The translations under genes and the position numbers were made by a program. Shown in pieces: positions 1-7,708 of a stretch of DNA of 14,815 bases (position 1 is the first letter of the stretch; the number at the start of each line of letters is the position of its first letter). The notes beneath the pieces are model-generated. The model had not been told where the DNA came from. It ran no database searches and saw only the letters and a list, made by a program, of their open reading frames with translations. Origin of the DNA: CAZCWX01 sp964502465 (GTDB lineage Bacteria; Desulfobacterota; Binatia; Bin18); assembly GCA_964502465.1 (NCBI GenBank), contig CAZCWX010000081.1, positions 1 to 14,815 on the forward strand, in the 5' to 3' direction.

Positions 1-90
1 ACGCATAGTGGAAATGGCAAGGAAGGATGATGGGGTGCTTCATTGAACACCCCTTTACCTTGTCCCCACAAACTGTGCTCAAAATAGATC

Positions 91-150
91 CTTCGACTCC
101 GCTTCGCGAAGCCTGTCCTGAGCCTGGCGAAAGGCTCAGGGCGAACGGAG
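91..150. repeat. Intergenic palindromic repeat element
   Basis: This element lies 42 bp beyond the fumC stop codon. It contains a perfect 12-bp palindrome, GCTTCGCGAAGC (101-112), followed by a perfect 8-bp stem CCTGAGCC (117-124) / GGCTCAGG (133-140) with an 8-nt loop. The ends read CTTCGACTCC and GGGCGAACGG. Repeats of this style (CTTCGAC...CTCAGG...GAACGG) are, from memory, common between genes in several deltaproteobacterial and candidate-phylum genomes, where they occur in many copies. The position just after fumC would also suit an mRNA 3' stabilising or terminating hairpin, but there is no clear U-tract. The structure is seen directly; membership of a genome-wide family is inferred. 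Confidence 0.6.
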
Positions 151-191
151 AACTTGGAAGTGGCCAAGCTGAGATGAACAGCAACCTGATA

Positions 192-1598
192 TTACTTTTC
201 TTCCGTCGGCCCGGTCATTTTTTCTGGCCGTACCCACTGATCAAATTGCTCAGCCGTGACGTAGCCAAGCGCGAGTGCCGCTTCCCTGAGCGTTGTGCCG
301 TCTTTGTGGGCTTTCTTGGCAATCTGCGCCGACTTATCGTACCCAATATGGGGATTCAGCGCTGTGACGGTCATCAGTGATTCCTCCAGGTGTTTCTGAA
401 TGACCGGGAGATTCGGCTCAATCCCGACCGCGCAATGATCGTTAAATGCGCCACACGCATCAGCAATCAATTGGACAGATTCAAGGACGTTGTGGACCAT
501 CACTGGCTTAAAGACGTTCAGTTGGAAATTGCCTTGCGAGCCAGCAAACGCCACTGCCGCATCGTTCCCGAACACTTGCACCGCAACCATCGTCATTGCT
601 TCCGACTGAGTTGGGTTCACTTTGCCGGGCATAATCGAAGACCCTGGCTCATTCTCAGGAATCACAATCTCGCCAATCCCAGCGCGCGGTCCACACGCTA
701 ACCAACGCACGTCGTTCGCGATCTTCATGAGCACCCCGGCAAGGGTGCGGAGCGATGCACTAGCAGTGACCATGGCATCGTGCGCCGAAAGCGCCGCAAA
801 TTTGTTTGGTGCGGAAATGAATCGCTTGCCGGTTTCGCTTGAGATCTTCTTGGCGGTGAGATCGCCAAACCGGGGGTGAGCATTCAAACCCGTCCCGACA
901 GCCGTCCCACCGATAGCCAATTCGCAGAGGCCGGGAATGGCCTGGCGTATCCAGCCCAGTGCCATGTCAAGCTGGGCAACCCACCCGCCAATTTCCTGAC
1001 CCAAAGTGATCGGTGTCGCATCTTGCAGATGAGTCCGACCGACCTTGACCACGTGGTGATACTGCTCAGCCTTGGTGTGCAGCGTGTTGCGCAGCCGGGT
1101 CACGGCAGGAATCAGGGTATCCTCAAACTGTTCGACGACAGCAATGTGCATGGCCGTCGGAAAGGTATCGTTGGAACTTTGGCCGCGATTCACATCATCG
1201 TTTGGGTGAATAGGCTTCTTCGACCCCCTGATGCCGCCTGCCAGTTCAATCGCCCGGTTCGAGATCACTTCATTGGCGTTCATATTGGTCTGCGTGCCAG
1301 AACCAGTCTGAAACACCACCAGTGGGAAGTGATCATCGAGCTTTCCTGCAATGACCTCGTCTGCCGCCCGCACAATGAGATCCACTTTTTCTTTCGGTAA
1401 CTCCCCTAACTCTCCATTGGCGAGGGCCGCACACTTCTTCAGAACACCTAAGGCACGGATAATCGATCGAGGGAAACGAAACCGCTCGACACCAATCGGG
1501 AAATTCGTTCGTGAACGTTCTGTCTGTGCACCCCAATACCGATCAGCGGGGACGCGCACTTCACCCATACTGTCGGTCTCGATACGATACGCGGTCAT
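192..1598 (-). CDS. fumC: Class II fumarate hydratase (fumarase C)
   Basis: This cytosolic enzyme of the TCA cycle reversibly hydrates fumarate to L-malate without an iron-sulfur cluster and works as a homotetramer. The 468-residue length is normal for FumC. The superfamily signature GSSIMPGKVNP is at residues 319-329, and its mobile-loop catalytic Ser corresponds to Ser320 (Ser318 in E. coli). GRTHLQDATP contains His190, the counterpart of E. coli His188. The substrate-site segments TGSGTQTNMNANE and RGQSSNDTFPT are also present, which separates it from aspartase and argininosuccinate lyase. The ATG has a GAGGAG Shine-Dalgarno about 8 nt upstream. The gene is monocistronic as far as can be seen, divergent from the chloride exchanger gene across about 190 bp, and followed by the palindromic repeat. 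Nothing looks damaged. The alternative call aspartate ammonia-lyase is unlikely given the near-complete FumC motif match. Confidence 0.97.
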   Translation of the reverse strand: MTAYRIETDSMGEVRVPADRYWGAQTERSRTNFPIGVERFRFPRSIIRALGVLKKCAALANGELGELPKEKVDLIVRAADEVIAGKLDDHFPLVVFQTGSGTQTNMNANEVISNRAIELAGGIRGSKKPIHPNDDVNRGQSSNDTFPTAMHIAVVEQFEDTLIPAVTRLRNTLHTKAEQYHHVVKVGRTHLQDATPITLGQEIGGWVAQLDMALGWIRQAIPGLCELAIGGTAVGTGLNAHPRFGDLTAKKISSETGKRFISAPNKFAALSAHDAMVTASASLRTLAGVLMKIANDVRWLACGPRAGIGEIVIPENEPGSSIMPGKVNPTQSEAMTMVAVQVFGNDAAVAFAGSQGNFQLNVFKPVMVHNVLESVQLIADACGAFNDHCAVGIEPNLPVIQKHLEESLMTVTALNPHIGYDKSAQIAKKAHKDGTTLREAALALGYVTAEQFDQWVRPEKMTGPTEEK

Positions 1599-1787
1599 GT
1601 GTCACTCCTCTCTTCTTTCATGTTCGCTAATGAACCGAAGCGAGCATACGGCAAAGCCGCTTTTCAAACAATGAGCCTCGTCCCGTTCGGAGGTCCCCGG
1701 CAGCAACAAAGGACGACGCTATAGCAGAGCACAGCCGTGTCGGATATACAGCCAGGCATTTCCAGATATTTCTGCCAGGAGCAATCG

Positions 1788-3122
1788 ATGGATTCTCCTT
1801 CTTACACTCATCTCAACGCCACAGTGAGAAGATTTATCGAGGCAAAAAAAAAGAATAGCCTGGTGCTGTGCTGGGCCTTCGTGGTTGGCATTGTGGCTGG
1901 TTTTGTCAGCGTCACGTTTGAACTCTTGGTCAAGGTGGTTGTACAGTGGAAGACGCTCCTGGCAGATGCTTTCGGGGAGCCTTGGCTGGTGTCCATCGTG
2001 TCCTCAGCTGTGTTGGTGTATGTGGCCATCTGGCTGGTACGGATCTTCGCGCCAGAGGCGGGCGGAGGCGGCATTCATGAAATAGAAGGAGCCCTTGATG
2101 ATCTTCGCCCTTTGCGGTGGAAACGTGTGCTCCCAGTGAAATTCGTCGGAAGCGTCTTTTCTCTTGGCAGCGGTCTCGCATTAGGCCCTGAGGGCCCTGC
2201 CGTACAAATGGGCGGCAACCTCGGTCAGATGATTGCCGAATGGTTTCGAGTCTCAAAAGAGGAGGCCCATATTCTCATCGCGGCCGGTGCAGGAGCAGGG
2301 TTATCGGCTGCATTCAACGCGCCGTTAGCAGGGATGCTCTTTGTTATCGAGGAAATGCGTCCCCAGTTCCGCTATACGTTTCTCTCCTTTCAATCCGTGC
2401 TGATTGCCACGGCCACGGCAAATATTGTGGCGTTGTCGTTCACTGGTCAAGTCCCGATTCTTGCCATGTCGATGCTCTCGGCCCCTCCCTTGCTGTCTCT
2501 GTGGCTTTTCCTGTTATGCGGTGCGCTCTTCGGACTTTTTGGGGTCACCTTCAATTTCCTCTTTATCCGGACATTGGATCTCTTCTCAGGGCTACACAGA
2601 CAGTTAGGAAATGGGATTGGCCTCTTCATCGGAGCATTCATCGGCTTCCTGTGGTGGATTTTCCCTGATACGGTTGGCGAAGGCGACGACGTCATCCGTC
2701 GAGCGTTCCAATCTTCCATCCCGTCCAATGCCTTACTGATGCTTTTTGTCGTGCGCTCCGGCACCACCATGTTGAGTGCTGGTTTTGGCGCGCCCGGTGG
2801 TCTTTTCGCGCCGCTGTTAGCCCTTGGCACTCTATTTGGCATGTGGTTTGGTGAGGTTGCTCATACCTGGTTCCCGACATTGATTGCGTCCCCCATCACT
2901 TTCGCCGTGGCAGGGATGTGCGCCTTGCTGTCTGCGACCGTACGGACTCCTCTCATGAGTATTCTGTTGACGGTTGAAATAACCGGAAACTACACACAGA
3001 TTTTACCGCTCATCGTCACCTGCATGACAGCGACTCTTGTCGCCCAGGGTCTGGGAGGAAAGCCCATCTACACCGTGCTCTTGCAACGGACCCTGGAACA
3101 AGCAAACAGCCAGAAGGCGTAG
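1788..3122 (+). CDS. clcA: ClC-family H+/Cl- exchanger, ClcA-like
   Basis: This is a polytopic inner-membrane protein of 444 residues that would exchange chloride for protons, a role linked in enterobacteria to acid resistance. I start it at 1788 because AGGAG (1777-1781) sits 6 nt upstream; an in-frame ATG at 1737 would add 17 residues but has no such site. Alignment by eye to E. coli ClcA is long and largely gap-free. The gating glutamate (E148) is Glu135 in GPEGP, the proton glutamate (E203) is Glu189 in FVIEEMRPQFRY, the GGLFAP motif is at 337-342, and the central tyrosine (Y445) is Tyr428 in GKPIY. These residues argue for an exchanger, not a channel. Oddly, the first filter motif reads GGGIHE where ClcA has GSGIPE, so filter Ser107 becomes Gly94 and Pro110 becomes His97; Arg147 becomes Pro134. 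No CBS domains are present. The downstream lipoprotein gene is convergent. Confidence 0.95.
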   Translation: MDSPSYTHLNATVRRFIEAKKKNSLVLCWAFVVGIVAGFVSVTFELLVKVVVQWKTLLADAFGEPWLVSIVSSAVLVYVAIWLVRIFAPEAGGGGIHEIEGALDDLRPLRWKRVLPVKFVGSVFSLGSGLALGPEGPAVQMGGNLGQMIAEWFRVSKEEAHILIAAGAGAGLSAAFNAPLAGMLFVIEEMRPQFRYTFLSFQSVLIATATANIVALSFTGQVPILAMSMLSAPPLLSLWLFLLCGALFGLFGVTFNFLFIRTLDLFSGLHRQLGNGIGLFIGAFIGFLWWIFPDTVGEGDDVIRRAFQSSIPSNALLMLFVVRSGTTMLSAGFGAPGGLFAPLLALGTLFGMWFGEVAHTWFPTLIASPITFAVAGMCALLSATVRTPLMSILLTVEITGNYTQILPLIVTCMTATLVAQGLGGKPIYTVLLQRTLEQANSQKA

Positions 3123-3218
3123 GCGGTTCGCGCTCCACCCTTGTCTCCTCTACAGACTGGTCACGGATCAGAAGCCCAGGAGCTCCTGCACTGGATGACA
3201 GGTCAATGCGCAGACAGC

Positions 3219-4217
3219 TTACAAACTCATCTGGCCAATTTTGGCGGTGTACGCTTTGAGCGCTTCCAGTTTGCCTTTGGCTTCAAGCTTTTCCATTACC
3301 CCATCGACCTGGGCAACCTGGGCATACAACTGGAGGGCGGTATAGCTCAGGTCTTCAAAGGTCGCGGGATTGAACTCTAAAGTCTCTGGATCGTGCTGCG
3401 TGACATATTCTTGAGCAAGGATAAAGTAAAAATCACCCAATTCGATCTGGTAGCGATAGACATTTTTACTTTCTTGGTGCTTGGCAATCAGTTGGCGGTA
3501 GGCTGAGACGACACTCTCATTGCCATCGGCAATATGGTGGCGATTCAGGATCAGGACAGTCACTTTAGCTTGATCGAGTTGCTCTTCTTCCTCACGCGCC
3601 AGGGTTTCGTAGGGCGTTCCCGCTACTTCCTCCTGCAGGGCCTGCCAGTCGGCAATGTGAGAGTCGAGAGCCTGCAGATATTCGAGGGGGGTATTCGCAA
3701 TAATGGGGCGTTGCCGAATCTCCTGAAAGCGGGCGAGCACCTCGATCGCTTTGGTCGCCTCGGCGTTCAGTCGGTGCCTGGTTTGGCTCACAATCTGATA
3801 CTGGGTCACGGCTCTCTCATACTCACGCAGTCCTTCGTAGGCACGCCCACGTGTGAAGGCGACGATTTCCGCATAAGCCCCTGGGTGTTTTGTCTCGTAG
3901 TCCCGTAACCGGAGAAGCGTGGCTTTGTAGACATTTGCCCCGGTGACATCTTTAGGAATGGGAAAGCGGTACGTGTCGCGATTTGCCGCGCGTTGCAACT
4001 CGGCCACGATTTTCAATAAATCTTCTTCAGTTACGTATTGAGGGTTGCCGACCCTTTCATCACCTGGAGCAGGCGCACTCGAGAACCAACGCTGCACCGC
4101 GCATCCTGGCAACACAACGGCAAGACACACGACAAGAGGGATCACCCCTGGATGCGACCCTACCACCCTTATAGGGAAAAAGTTCCTGAGAACAATCGAG
4201 AAGCGCGCAGTTTGCAT
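3219..4217 (-). CDS. Predicted outer-envelope lipoprotein with helical (TPR-like) repeats
   Basis: This is a 332-residue protein with no family I can name. Residues 25-38 are hydrophobic and end in the lipobox LPGC (36-39), so Cys39 would be lipidated after signal peptidase II cleavage. The remainder is hydrophilic and strongly helical. A segment reading AYEGLREYERAVTQYQIV (about residues 126-143) resembles a TPR helix pair, and there is a coiled-coil-prone stretch around AREEEEQLDQAK. It lies 48 bp downstream of htrA on the same strand, so it is probably co-transcribed and may be a periplasmic partner or scaffold; that role is inference. The start is uncertain. The ATG at 4217 lacks a Shine-Dalgarno, whereas an out-of-frame ATG 26 nt upstream (4243) has AGGAGA, and a GTG within the signal sequence is another option. 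Without TPR assignment the safe name is hypothetical lipoprotein. Confidence 0.72.
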   Translation of the reverse strand: MQTARFSIVLRNFFPIRVVGSHPGVIPLVVCLAVVLPGCAVQRWFSSAPAPGDERVGNPQYVTEEDLLKIVAELQRAANRDTYRFPIPKDVTGANVYKATLLRLRDYETKHPGAYAEIVAFTRGRAYEGLREYERAVTQYQIVSQTRHRLNAEATKAIEVLARFQEIRQRPIIANTPLEYLQALDSHIADWQALQEEVAGTPYETLAREEEEQLDQAKVTVLILNRHHIADGNESVVSAYRQLIAKHQESKNVYRYQIELGDFYFILAQEYVTQHDPETLEFNPATFEDLSYTALQLYAQVAQVDGVMEKLEAKGKLEALKAYTAKIGQMSL

Positions 4218-4243
4218 GTATACGAAGAATCCGCGAAAAACAT
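4169..4243 (-). other. Possible 24-codon leader ORF ahead of the lipoprotein gene
   Basis: In the htrA-lipoprotein gap, AGGAG followed closely by ATG (4243) opens a 24-codon frame ending at TAA (4169-4171). It overlaps the start of the lipoprotein gene in a different frame. It has a better ribosome site than the lipoprotein ATG itself. It may be a translational-coupling leader, or a sign that a base is missing in this reading so that the true lipoprotein start is here. The encoded peptide has no recognisable family. Confidence 0.3.
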
Positions 4244-4265
4244 ACTCTCCTGAAGGGGTTACTCT

Positions 4266-5750
4266 TTATTGCGTCTTCCGTAGTGCAAAGAACGACGTTG
4301 AGGTCCCACGTTGGGCTAAAAGCAACAATGTTTCTTGCTCCTTGGCATCTGCCACGGCTTTGGTAAATTCCGCTACTGAACTCACCGTTTGGCGATTCAC
4401 TTCTTTAATCATATCGCCGGGGAGGAGACCTGCTAGTTGAGCCGGACTCCCTGGCTCTACTGCGGTCACGACCACTCCCTGACGGTCACCCTCAAGCTGG
4501 AAACGGCGGGCCATTTCTGGTGAGAGGTTCGCCACGGTCATCCCCCACGGCGATTCGCCTTGCTCAGCTTTGGCCTGTTGGTCGCGCAGTTCGCCAAGCG
4601 TCACGGTAAAGGTCTGTTCTTTTCCTCCTCGCAGGACGGTCACTTTCGCCGGTGAGCCCACAGGGGCCTGTGCGACCAACGTAGGCAGTTCGCGCGAGTC
4701 TTTGATGGCGATCCCATTAAAATCAACAATGACATCCCCTCTTGCCAGACCAGCGTGGTCGGCTGGGCTTCCGGGATTCACTTCAGCAACCAACGCCCCT
4801 CGTGCTTCGCTCAGACCAAATGATTGCGCGAGTTCTGTCGTCACGGTCTGGATCGTCACCCCCAGCCAGCCACGGATGACTGAGCCGGTCTCCCGCAGTT
4901 GCGCCACGATGGTCTTGGTGAGATCGATAGGGATGGCAAAGCCGATGCCAATATTACCGCCACCGCGGCTGAAGATCGCCGAACTCACACCGACGACCTC
5001 TCCGCGCAGGTTCAACAGCGGCCCTCCTGAGTTGCCCGGATTGATCGATGCATCGGTCTGGATAAAATCGTCATACGGTCCAGCGCCAATCGCCCGCCCC
5101 TTGGCGCTAACGATACCGATAGTCACTGTTTGTTCAAGCCCAAAGGGGTTGCCTATAGCAATCACCCAATCACCCACCTGCAAATTGGCGGAATTGCCCA
5201 AGGGCACCGTAGGTAAAGAACGATTGACATTGATCTTAATGAGGGCGAGATCAGTTTTTTCATCAGTCCCGACCACAGTCGCCTCGTATTCCTCGACACG
5301 AGGGTCCGAGAGACGCACGGTAATCTTGTCGGCACCTCCGATCACATGGTTGTTGGTGACAATGTAGCCATCTTCGCTGATAATGAAACCCGAACCTAAA
5401 CTCCGCTGCAGACCGGGCGGTCGCTCACCGAAAAACCGGCGGAAAAATTCTTCAAAGGGATCTTCCCTACCAAATGGTCCAGGCATAGGGGAGGGAAAAG
5501 GAGGCGTACGGCGGCGCTGTTCTACTTTTTGCGAGGTCGCAATGTTCACAACCGCAGGCATTGCTTTCTGCGCAACCTCAGCGACTGAGGGCATCTGCGT
5601 CGTTTGACTCGCAGGGAGCAACTGCGCCCCTGCGTTCTTGCCCCCAAGAACAAGGCCCAGTATTAAGAGTGACAGGACACTCCAGCGCAACAGCGTCGTA
5701 AAAGGAATGCGGACGGCTGAGAAAAACAAAAAACATTGCTGTTGATGCAT
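4266..5750 (-). CDS. htrA: Do-family periplasmic serine protease (HtrA/DegP/DegQ)
   Basis: This ATP-independent periplasmic protease-chaperone degrades misfolded envelope proteins. I place the start at 5750 because GGGAGG sits about 5 nt upstream; the frame runs open to 5888, but those residues have no signal character. The 494-residue product has an N-terminal hydrophobic segment (about 24-36) ending near AGAQ, probably a signal peptide. The trypsin-like domain follows, with catalytic triad His135 (VTNNHVIGG), Asp167 (KTDLALIKI) and Ser241 (GNSGGPL). The LA-loop region (about 82-112) is rich in Pro, Phe and Arg. PDZ1 begins after GWLGV, with SPADHAGLARGDVI. PDZ2 contains PGSPAQLAGLLPGDMI. 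Two PDZ domains and this length fit DegP/DegQ rather than DegS. It is followed at 48 bp by the lipoprotein gene and preceded by the Usp gene at 228 bp, so it may have its own promoter. It looks intact. Confidence 0.96.
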   Translation of the reverse strand: MHQQQCFLFFSAVRIPFTTLLRWSVLSLLILGLVLGGKNAGAQLLPASQTTQMPSVAEVAQKAMPAVVNIATSQKVEQRRRTPPFPSPMPGPFGREDPFEEFFRRFFGERPPGLQRSLGSGFIISEDGYIVTNNHVIGGADKITVRLSDPRVEEYEATVVGTDEKTDLALIKINVNRSLPTVPLGNSANLQVGDWVIAIGNPFGLEQTVTIGIVSAKGRAIGAGPYDDFIQTDASINPGNSGGPLLNLRGEVVGVSSAIFSRGGGNIGIGFAIPIDLTKTIVAQLRETGSVIRGWLGVTIQTVTTELAQSFGLSEARGALVAEVNPGSPADHAGLARGDVIVDFNGIAIKDSRELPTLVAQAPVGSPAKVTVLRGGKEQTFTVTLGELRDQQAKAEQGESPWGMTVANLSPEMARRFQLEGDRQGVVVTAVEPGSPAQLAGLLPGDMIKEVNRQTVSSVAEFTKAVADAKEQETLLLLAQRGTSTSFFALRKTQ

Positions 5751-5978
5751 CTGGCCTCCCATTCTATCATGCGTTGGTTTCGTTTTCTGCGCGCAGGTGT
5801 GGTGATAAAGAACGCCCATAGACAGAGACGAAGAGAAACGGAAAAACTTCACCGTTATGGGAGCGCCACTGTTGGGTTGCATCCGCACCGCACGGAGAAA
5901 AGCAGCGATTCTGACACTTGCAGAACGGAACAGGCGAGAACGAGGTCAGCAGACCAACAAGTCAGGATCGGCGCTCTC

Positions 5979-6485
5979 TCACTCCACGACCCAGATCGTG
6001 AAGCCCTGGCCTTTCTGAACGAGTTCGTCTGCCACATGATGGTGAAAAAAGTCCCGCAGTCGGGAAAATGAGGCACGACCAACAACGATAGTCTCACAGT
6101 GATTGGCTCGCGCCTCCTCTAATATGTCAGTCGTGATGTCGTGCCGGTTGACAGAAGGGGCAAATTGAGTCTCCACCACTGTCTCAGGAACCCCAGCCTC
6201 ACGCAGGATTGTCCGCGCCTTGGTAAATACTTGCTGTGCCACCTGTTCTGCGGTCTCTAGCCACCTGGCCTGAGCATCTTGCTCTGCAGCCTCCAGTTTC
6301 TCCTCTACCTGGAGATTTTCAGATCCTGGCGTCTCCAATAAGCCAGGAGCCAATGGACCAAGGACATGAAAGAGGCGGACGACAAAGTCCCCCTGCTTGC
6401 CTACCAGTGCGGCAACGTACTGCGCGACTCGGGTGGACGCTTCCGAGTCATCTACAGCCACCAGAAGTTTTTTCACTGTATTCAT
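5979..6485 (-). CDS. Single-domain universal stress protein (UspA family), probably not ATP-binding
   Basis: This is a 168-residue cytosolic protein with the Usp fold: an N-terminal strand KKLLVAVDDSEAS with the usual acidic pair, a central helical region rich in Glu, Ala and Gln, and the C-terminal strand ETIVVGR. The ATP-binding class carries G-x2-G-x9-G-S/T at the C-terminus. Here the region reads GRASFSRLRDFFHHHVADEL, so the second and third glycines are missing and three histidines stand where G-S/T is expected. It therefore probably belongs to the non-nucleotide-binding UspA-like class. The ATG has AGGAG 8 nt upstream. It lies 93 bp after the channel gene, with a hairpin between them, and 228 bp before htrA. 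Its role is presumably stress tolerance; partner and signal are unknown. Confidence 0.9.
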   Translation of the reverse strand: MNTVKKLLVAVDDSEASTRVAQYVAALVGKQGDFVVRLFHVLGPLAPGLLETPGSENLQVEEKLEAAEQDAQARWLETAEQVAQQVFTKARTILREAGVPETVVETQFAPSVNRHDITTDILEEARANHCETIVVGRASFSRLRDFFHHHVADELVQKGQGFTIWVVE

Positions 6486-6550
6486 CGTTGTTCTCCTTCC
6501 CAGAAACTCTTTCGCTCATAGAGAGAGCGCGCCAAATTATGAAGCGGTGG

Positions 6551-6580
6551 AGGGGGTACAGGGGCAGGGATACTCCCCCT
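6551..6580 (-). terminator. GC-rich hairpin at the end of the channel gene
   Basis: AGGGGG (6551-6556) pairs with CCCCCT (6575-6580), with an 18-nt loop in which a further TA/TA pair is possible. The arm overlaps the channel stop codon. No U-tract follows on the minus-strand transcript, so this could be a weak terminator, a processing site or an attenuator between the channel and Usp genes, and not a classical terminator. Confidence 0.35.
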
Positions 6581-7667
6581 ACCTCCCAAGATAACGAGAC
6601 AGGGTATCCCACCACGCAGGGTGCTCAATGATCTCAAGCAGCGCGCGGTTGATTGGCTCTCGCAGAGGGCTCCCAGCGGGCAGAGCAATGGCATAAGCCT
6701 GGAACTCAAAAGTCGTCGGTAGCACTTCTATCTCTCCCTTCATCTGAGTATGGGCAAAATGACGGAGGAGTGACACATCGTATACCAGAGCATCGACTTC
6801 GCCAGTGACTACAGCCAAGAGTCCGGCAGACAACGTGCTATAGTCTCTATAAGCAATATGGTTCCGACGGAGGTAGGCTTCGCTCGTTGAACCCGGCACA
6901 GTTGCGACCCATACTCGAGCAAGGTCTTGGGGTCCATGGATTCGCGTATGCAGGTGATGCACAGTCAGCACAGACGTGAGAGCCGCAGTAAGAACGATAA
7001 GCATAATAATACTAGCAAACATCCACAAGACAGCAACGACACGACCCGCCACAGTCACTGGAATTTTATCCCCATAGCCCACTCCAGTATGGGTCACAAC
7101 AGCCCACCAGATTCCAGCCCACAGCCCTCTGAGGCCTGGCTCGCCAAAATGCTCAGGATTCATTCGCTTTTCACACACCCACACCAGGGCTCCGGCAACG
7201 AAAATACCGAGTGCGAGGACACTAAAGAGTTGGACCATCCGCGAGGAGAACAAGTGCTGCCCTACACTGAGCCAATCGACGGTCCTCTTGCGAGCCACTG
7301 CAATCCCTAAGCCCGTCGTATAAAATGGAGAGGTGAAGTCGATGACTTTCTCCCGCTCGGCAGTAATGGTCAGCGCTTCTACCGCAGCATCCAGAGAGCC
7401 GTCCTGCAGGCCCATCAGTAAATTTTGCAGATCACATTCACGCAACTGGTAAGAAAGTTGCATTTGGTCAGCAATTGCCCGCCACAGGTCGATACTGATA
7501 CCGCTCCAGGTTCCATCGCCATTTTTCATCGCAAAAGGAGGAGCTTGGGTGGTGCCAACGATCAGCGTCTTGCTCGCTGGCACCTGCTGTTCCTCCGCTG
7601 CCTTTACTGCAAGCGGCGCGAGAACAAATATGAACAATACTGCGGTGCGTCGCCACCACATCGACAT
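6579..7667 (-). CDS. Prokaryotic ionotropic glutamate-receptor-like channel (GluR0-type)
   Basis: This 362-residue inner-membrane protein combines a periplasmic amino-acid-binding module with a K+-channel-like pore, as in Synechocystis GluR0. A signal-like N-terminus (1-24) is followed by S1 of the binding domain (about 33-128). S1 includes the ligand-carboxylate arginine in TAEREK (Arg105). TM1 is at about 145-165. The pore helix and filter end in GVGYGD (195-200), TM2 is at about 207-236, and S2 (about 241-362) contains GSTSEAY and the acidic ligand residue in VYDV (Asp297). This is the S1-M1-P-M2-S2 layout of a receptor, not that of a soluble binding protein. Binding of an amino acid should gate cation, probably K+, flow. 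Position 195 is Gly where KcsA and GluR0 have Thr. The ATG at 7667 lacks a good Shine-Dalgarno; a second ATG is at 7661. The gene lies 41 bp downstream of the ankyrin lipoprotein gene. Confidence 0.9.
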   Translation of the reverse strand: MSMWWRRTAVLFIFVLAPLAVKAAEEQQVPASKTLIVGTTQAPPFAMKNGDGTWSGISIDLWRAIADQMQLSYQLRECDLQNLLMGLQDGSLDAAVEALTITAEREKVIDFTSPFYTTGLGIAVARKRTVDWLSVGQHLFSSRMVQLFSVLALGIFVAGALVWVCEKRMNPEHFGEPGLRGLWAGIWWAVVTHTGVGYGDKIPVTVAGRVVAVLWMFASIIMLIVLTAALTSVLTVHHLHTRIHGPQDLARVWVATVPGSTSEAYLRRNHIAYRDYSTLSAGLLAVVTGEVDALVYDVSLLRHFAHTQMKGEIEVLPTTFEFQAYAIALPAGSPLREPINRALLEIIEHPAWWDTLSRYLGR

Positions 7668-7679
7668 GACGACATCGGC

Positions 7680-7708
7680 GCGCGCCCGTCGCGCTCCGCG
7701 GGGCGCGC
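7680..7708 (-). promoter_or_regulatory. Strong GC hairpin between the ankyrin and channel genes
   Basis: GCGCGCCC (7680-7687) and GGGCGCGC (7701-7708) form a perfect 8-bp, all G/C stem around a 13-nt loop. On the minus-strand transcript it begins directly after the ankyrin TAA and ends 12 nt before the channel ATG, where the Shine-Dalgarno should be. No U-tract follows. It may attenuate transcription or limit translation of the channel. The structure is seen; the function is inferred. Confidence 0.5.

Noticed and set aside
876..1400. 174-residue plus-strand open frame opposite fumC
   Set aside because: It is antisense to a clear fumarase gene, with no ribosome site and no recognisable domain.
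4570..5367. 265-residue plus-strand open frame opposite htrA
   Set aside because: It lies wholly antisense to a protease gene with an intact catalytic triad; its composition (Ser, Pro, Thr and Arg rich) is typical of a complementary-strand shadow and it matches no family.
5904..5971. Imperfect inverted repeat CGATTCTGACACTTG / CAAGTCAGGATCG between the Usp and htrA genes
   Set aside because: It has mismatches and a loop of about 40 nt, and no U-tract; too weak to call a terminator.
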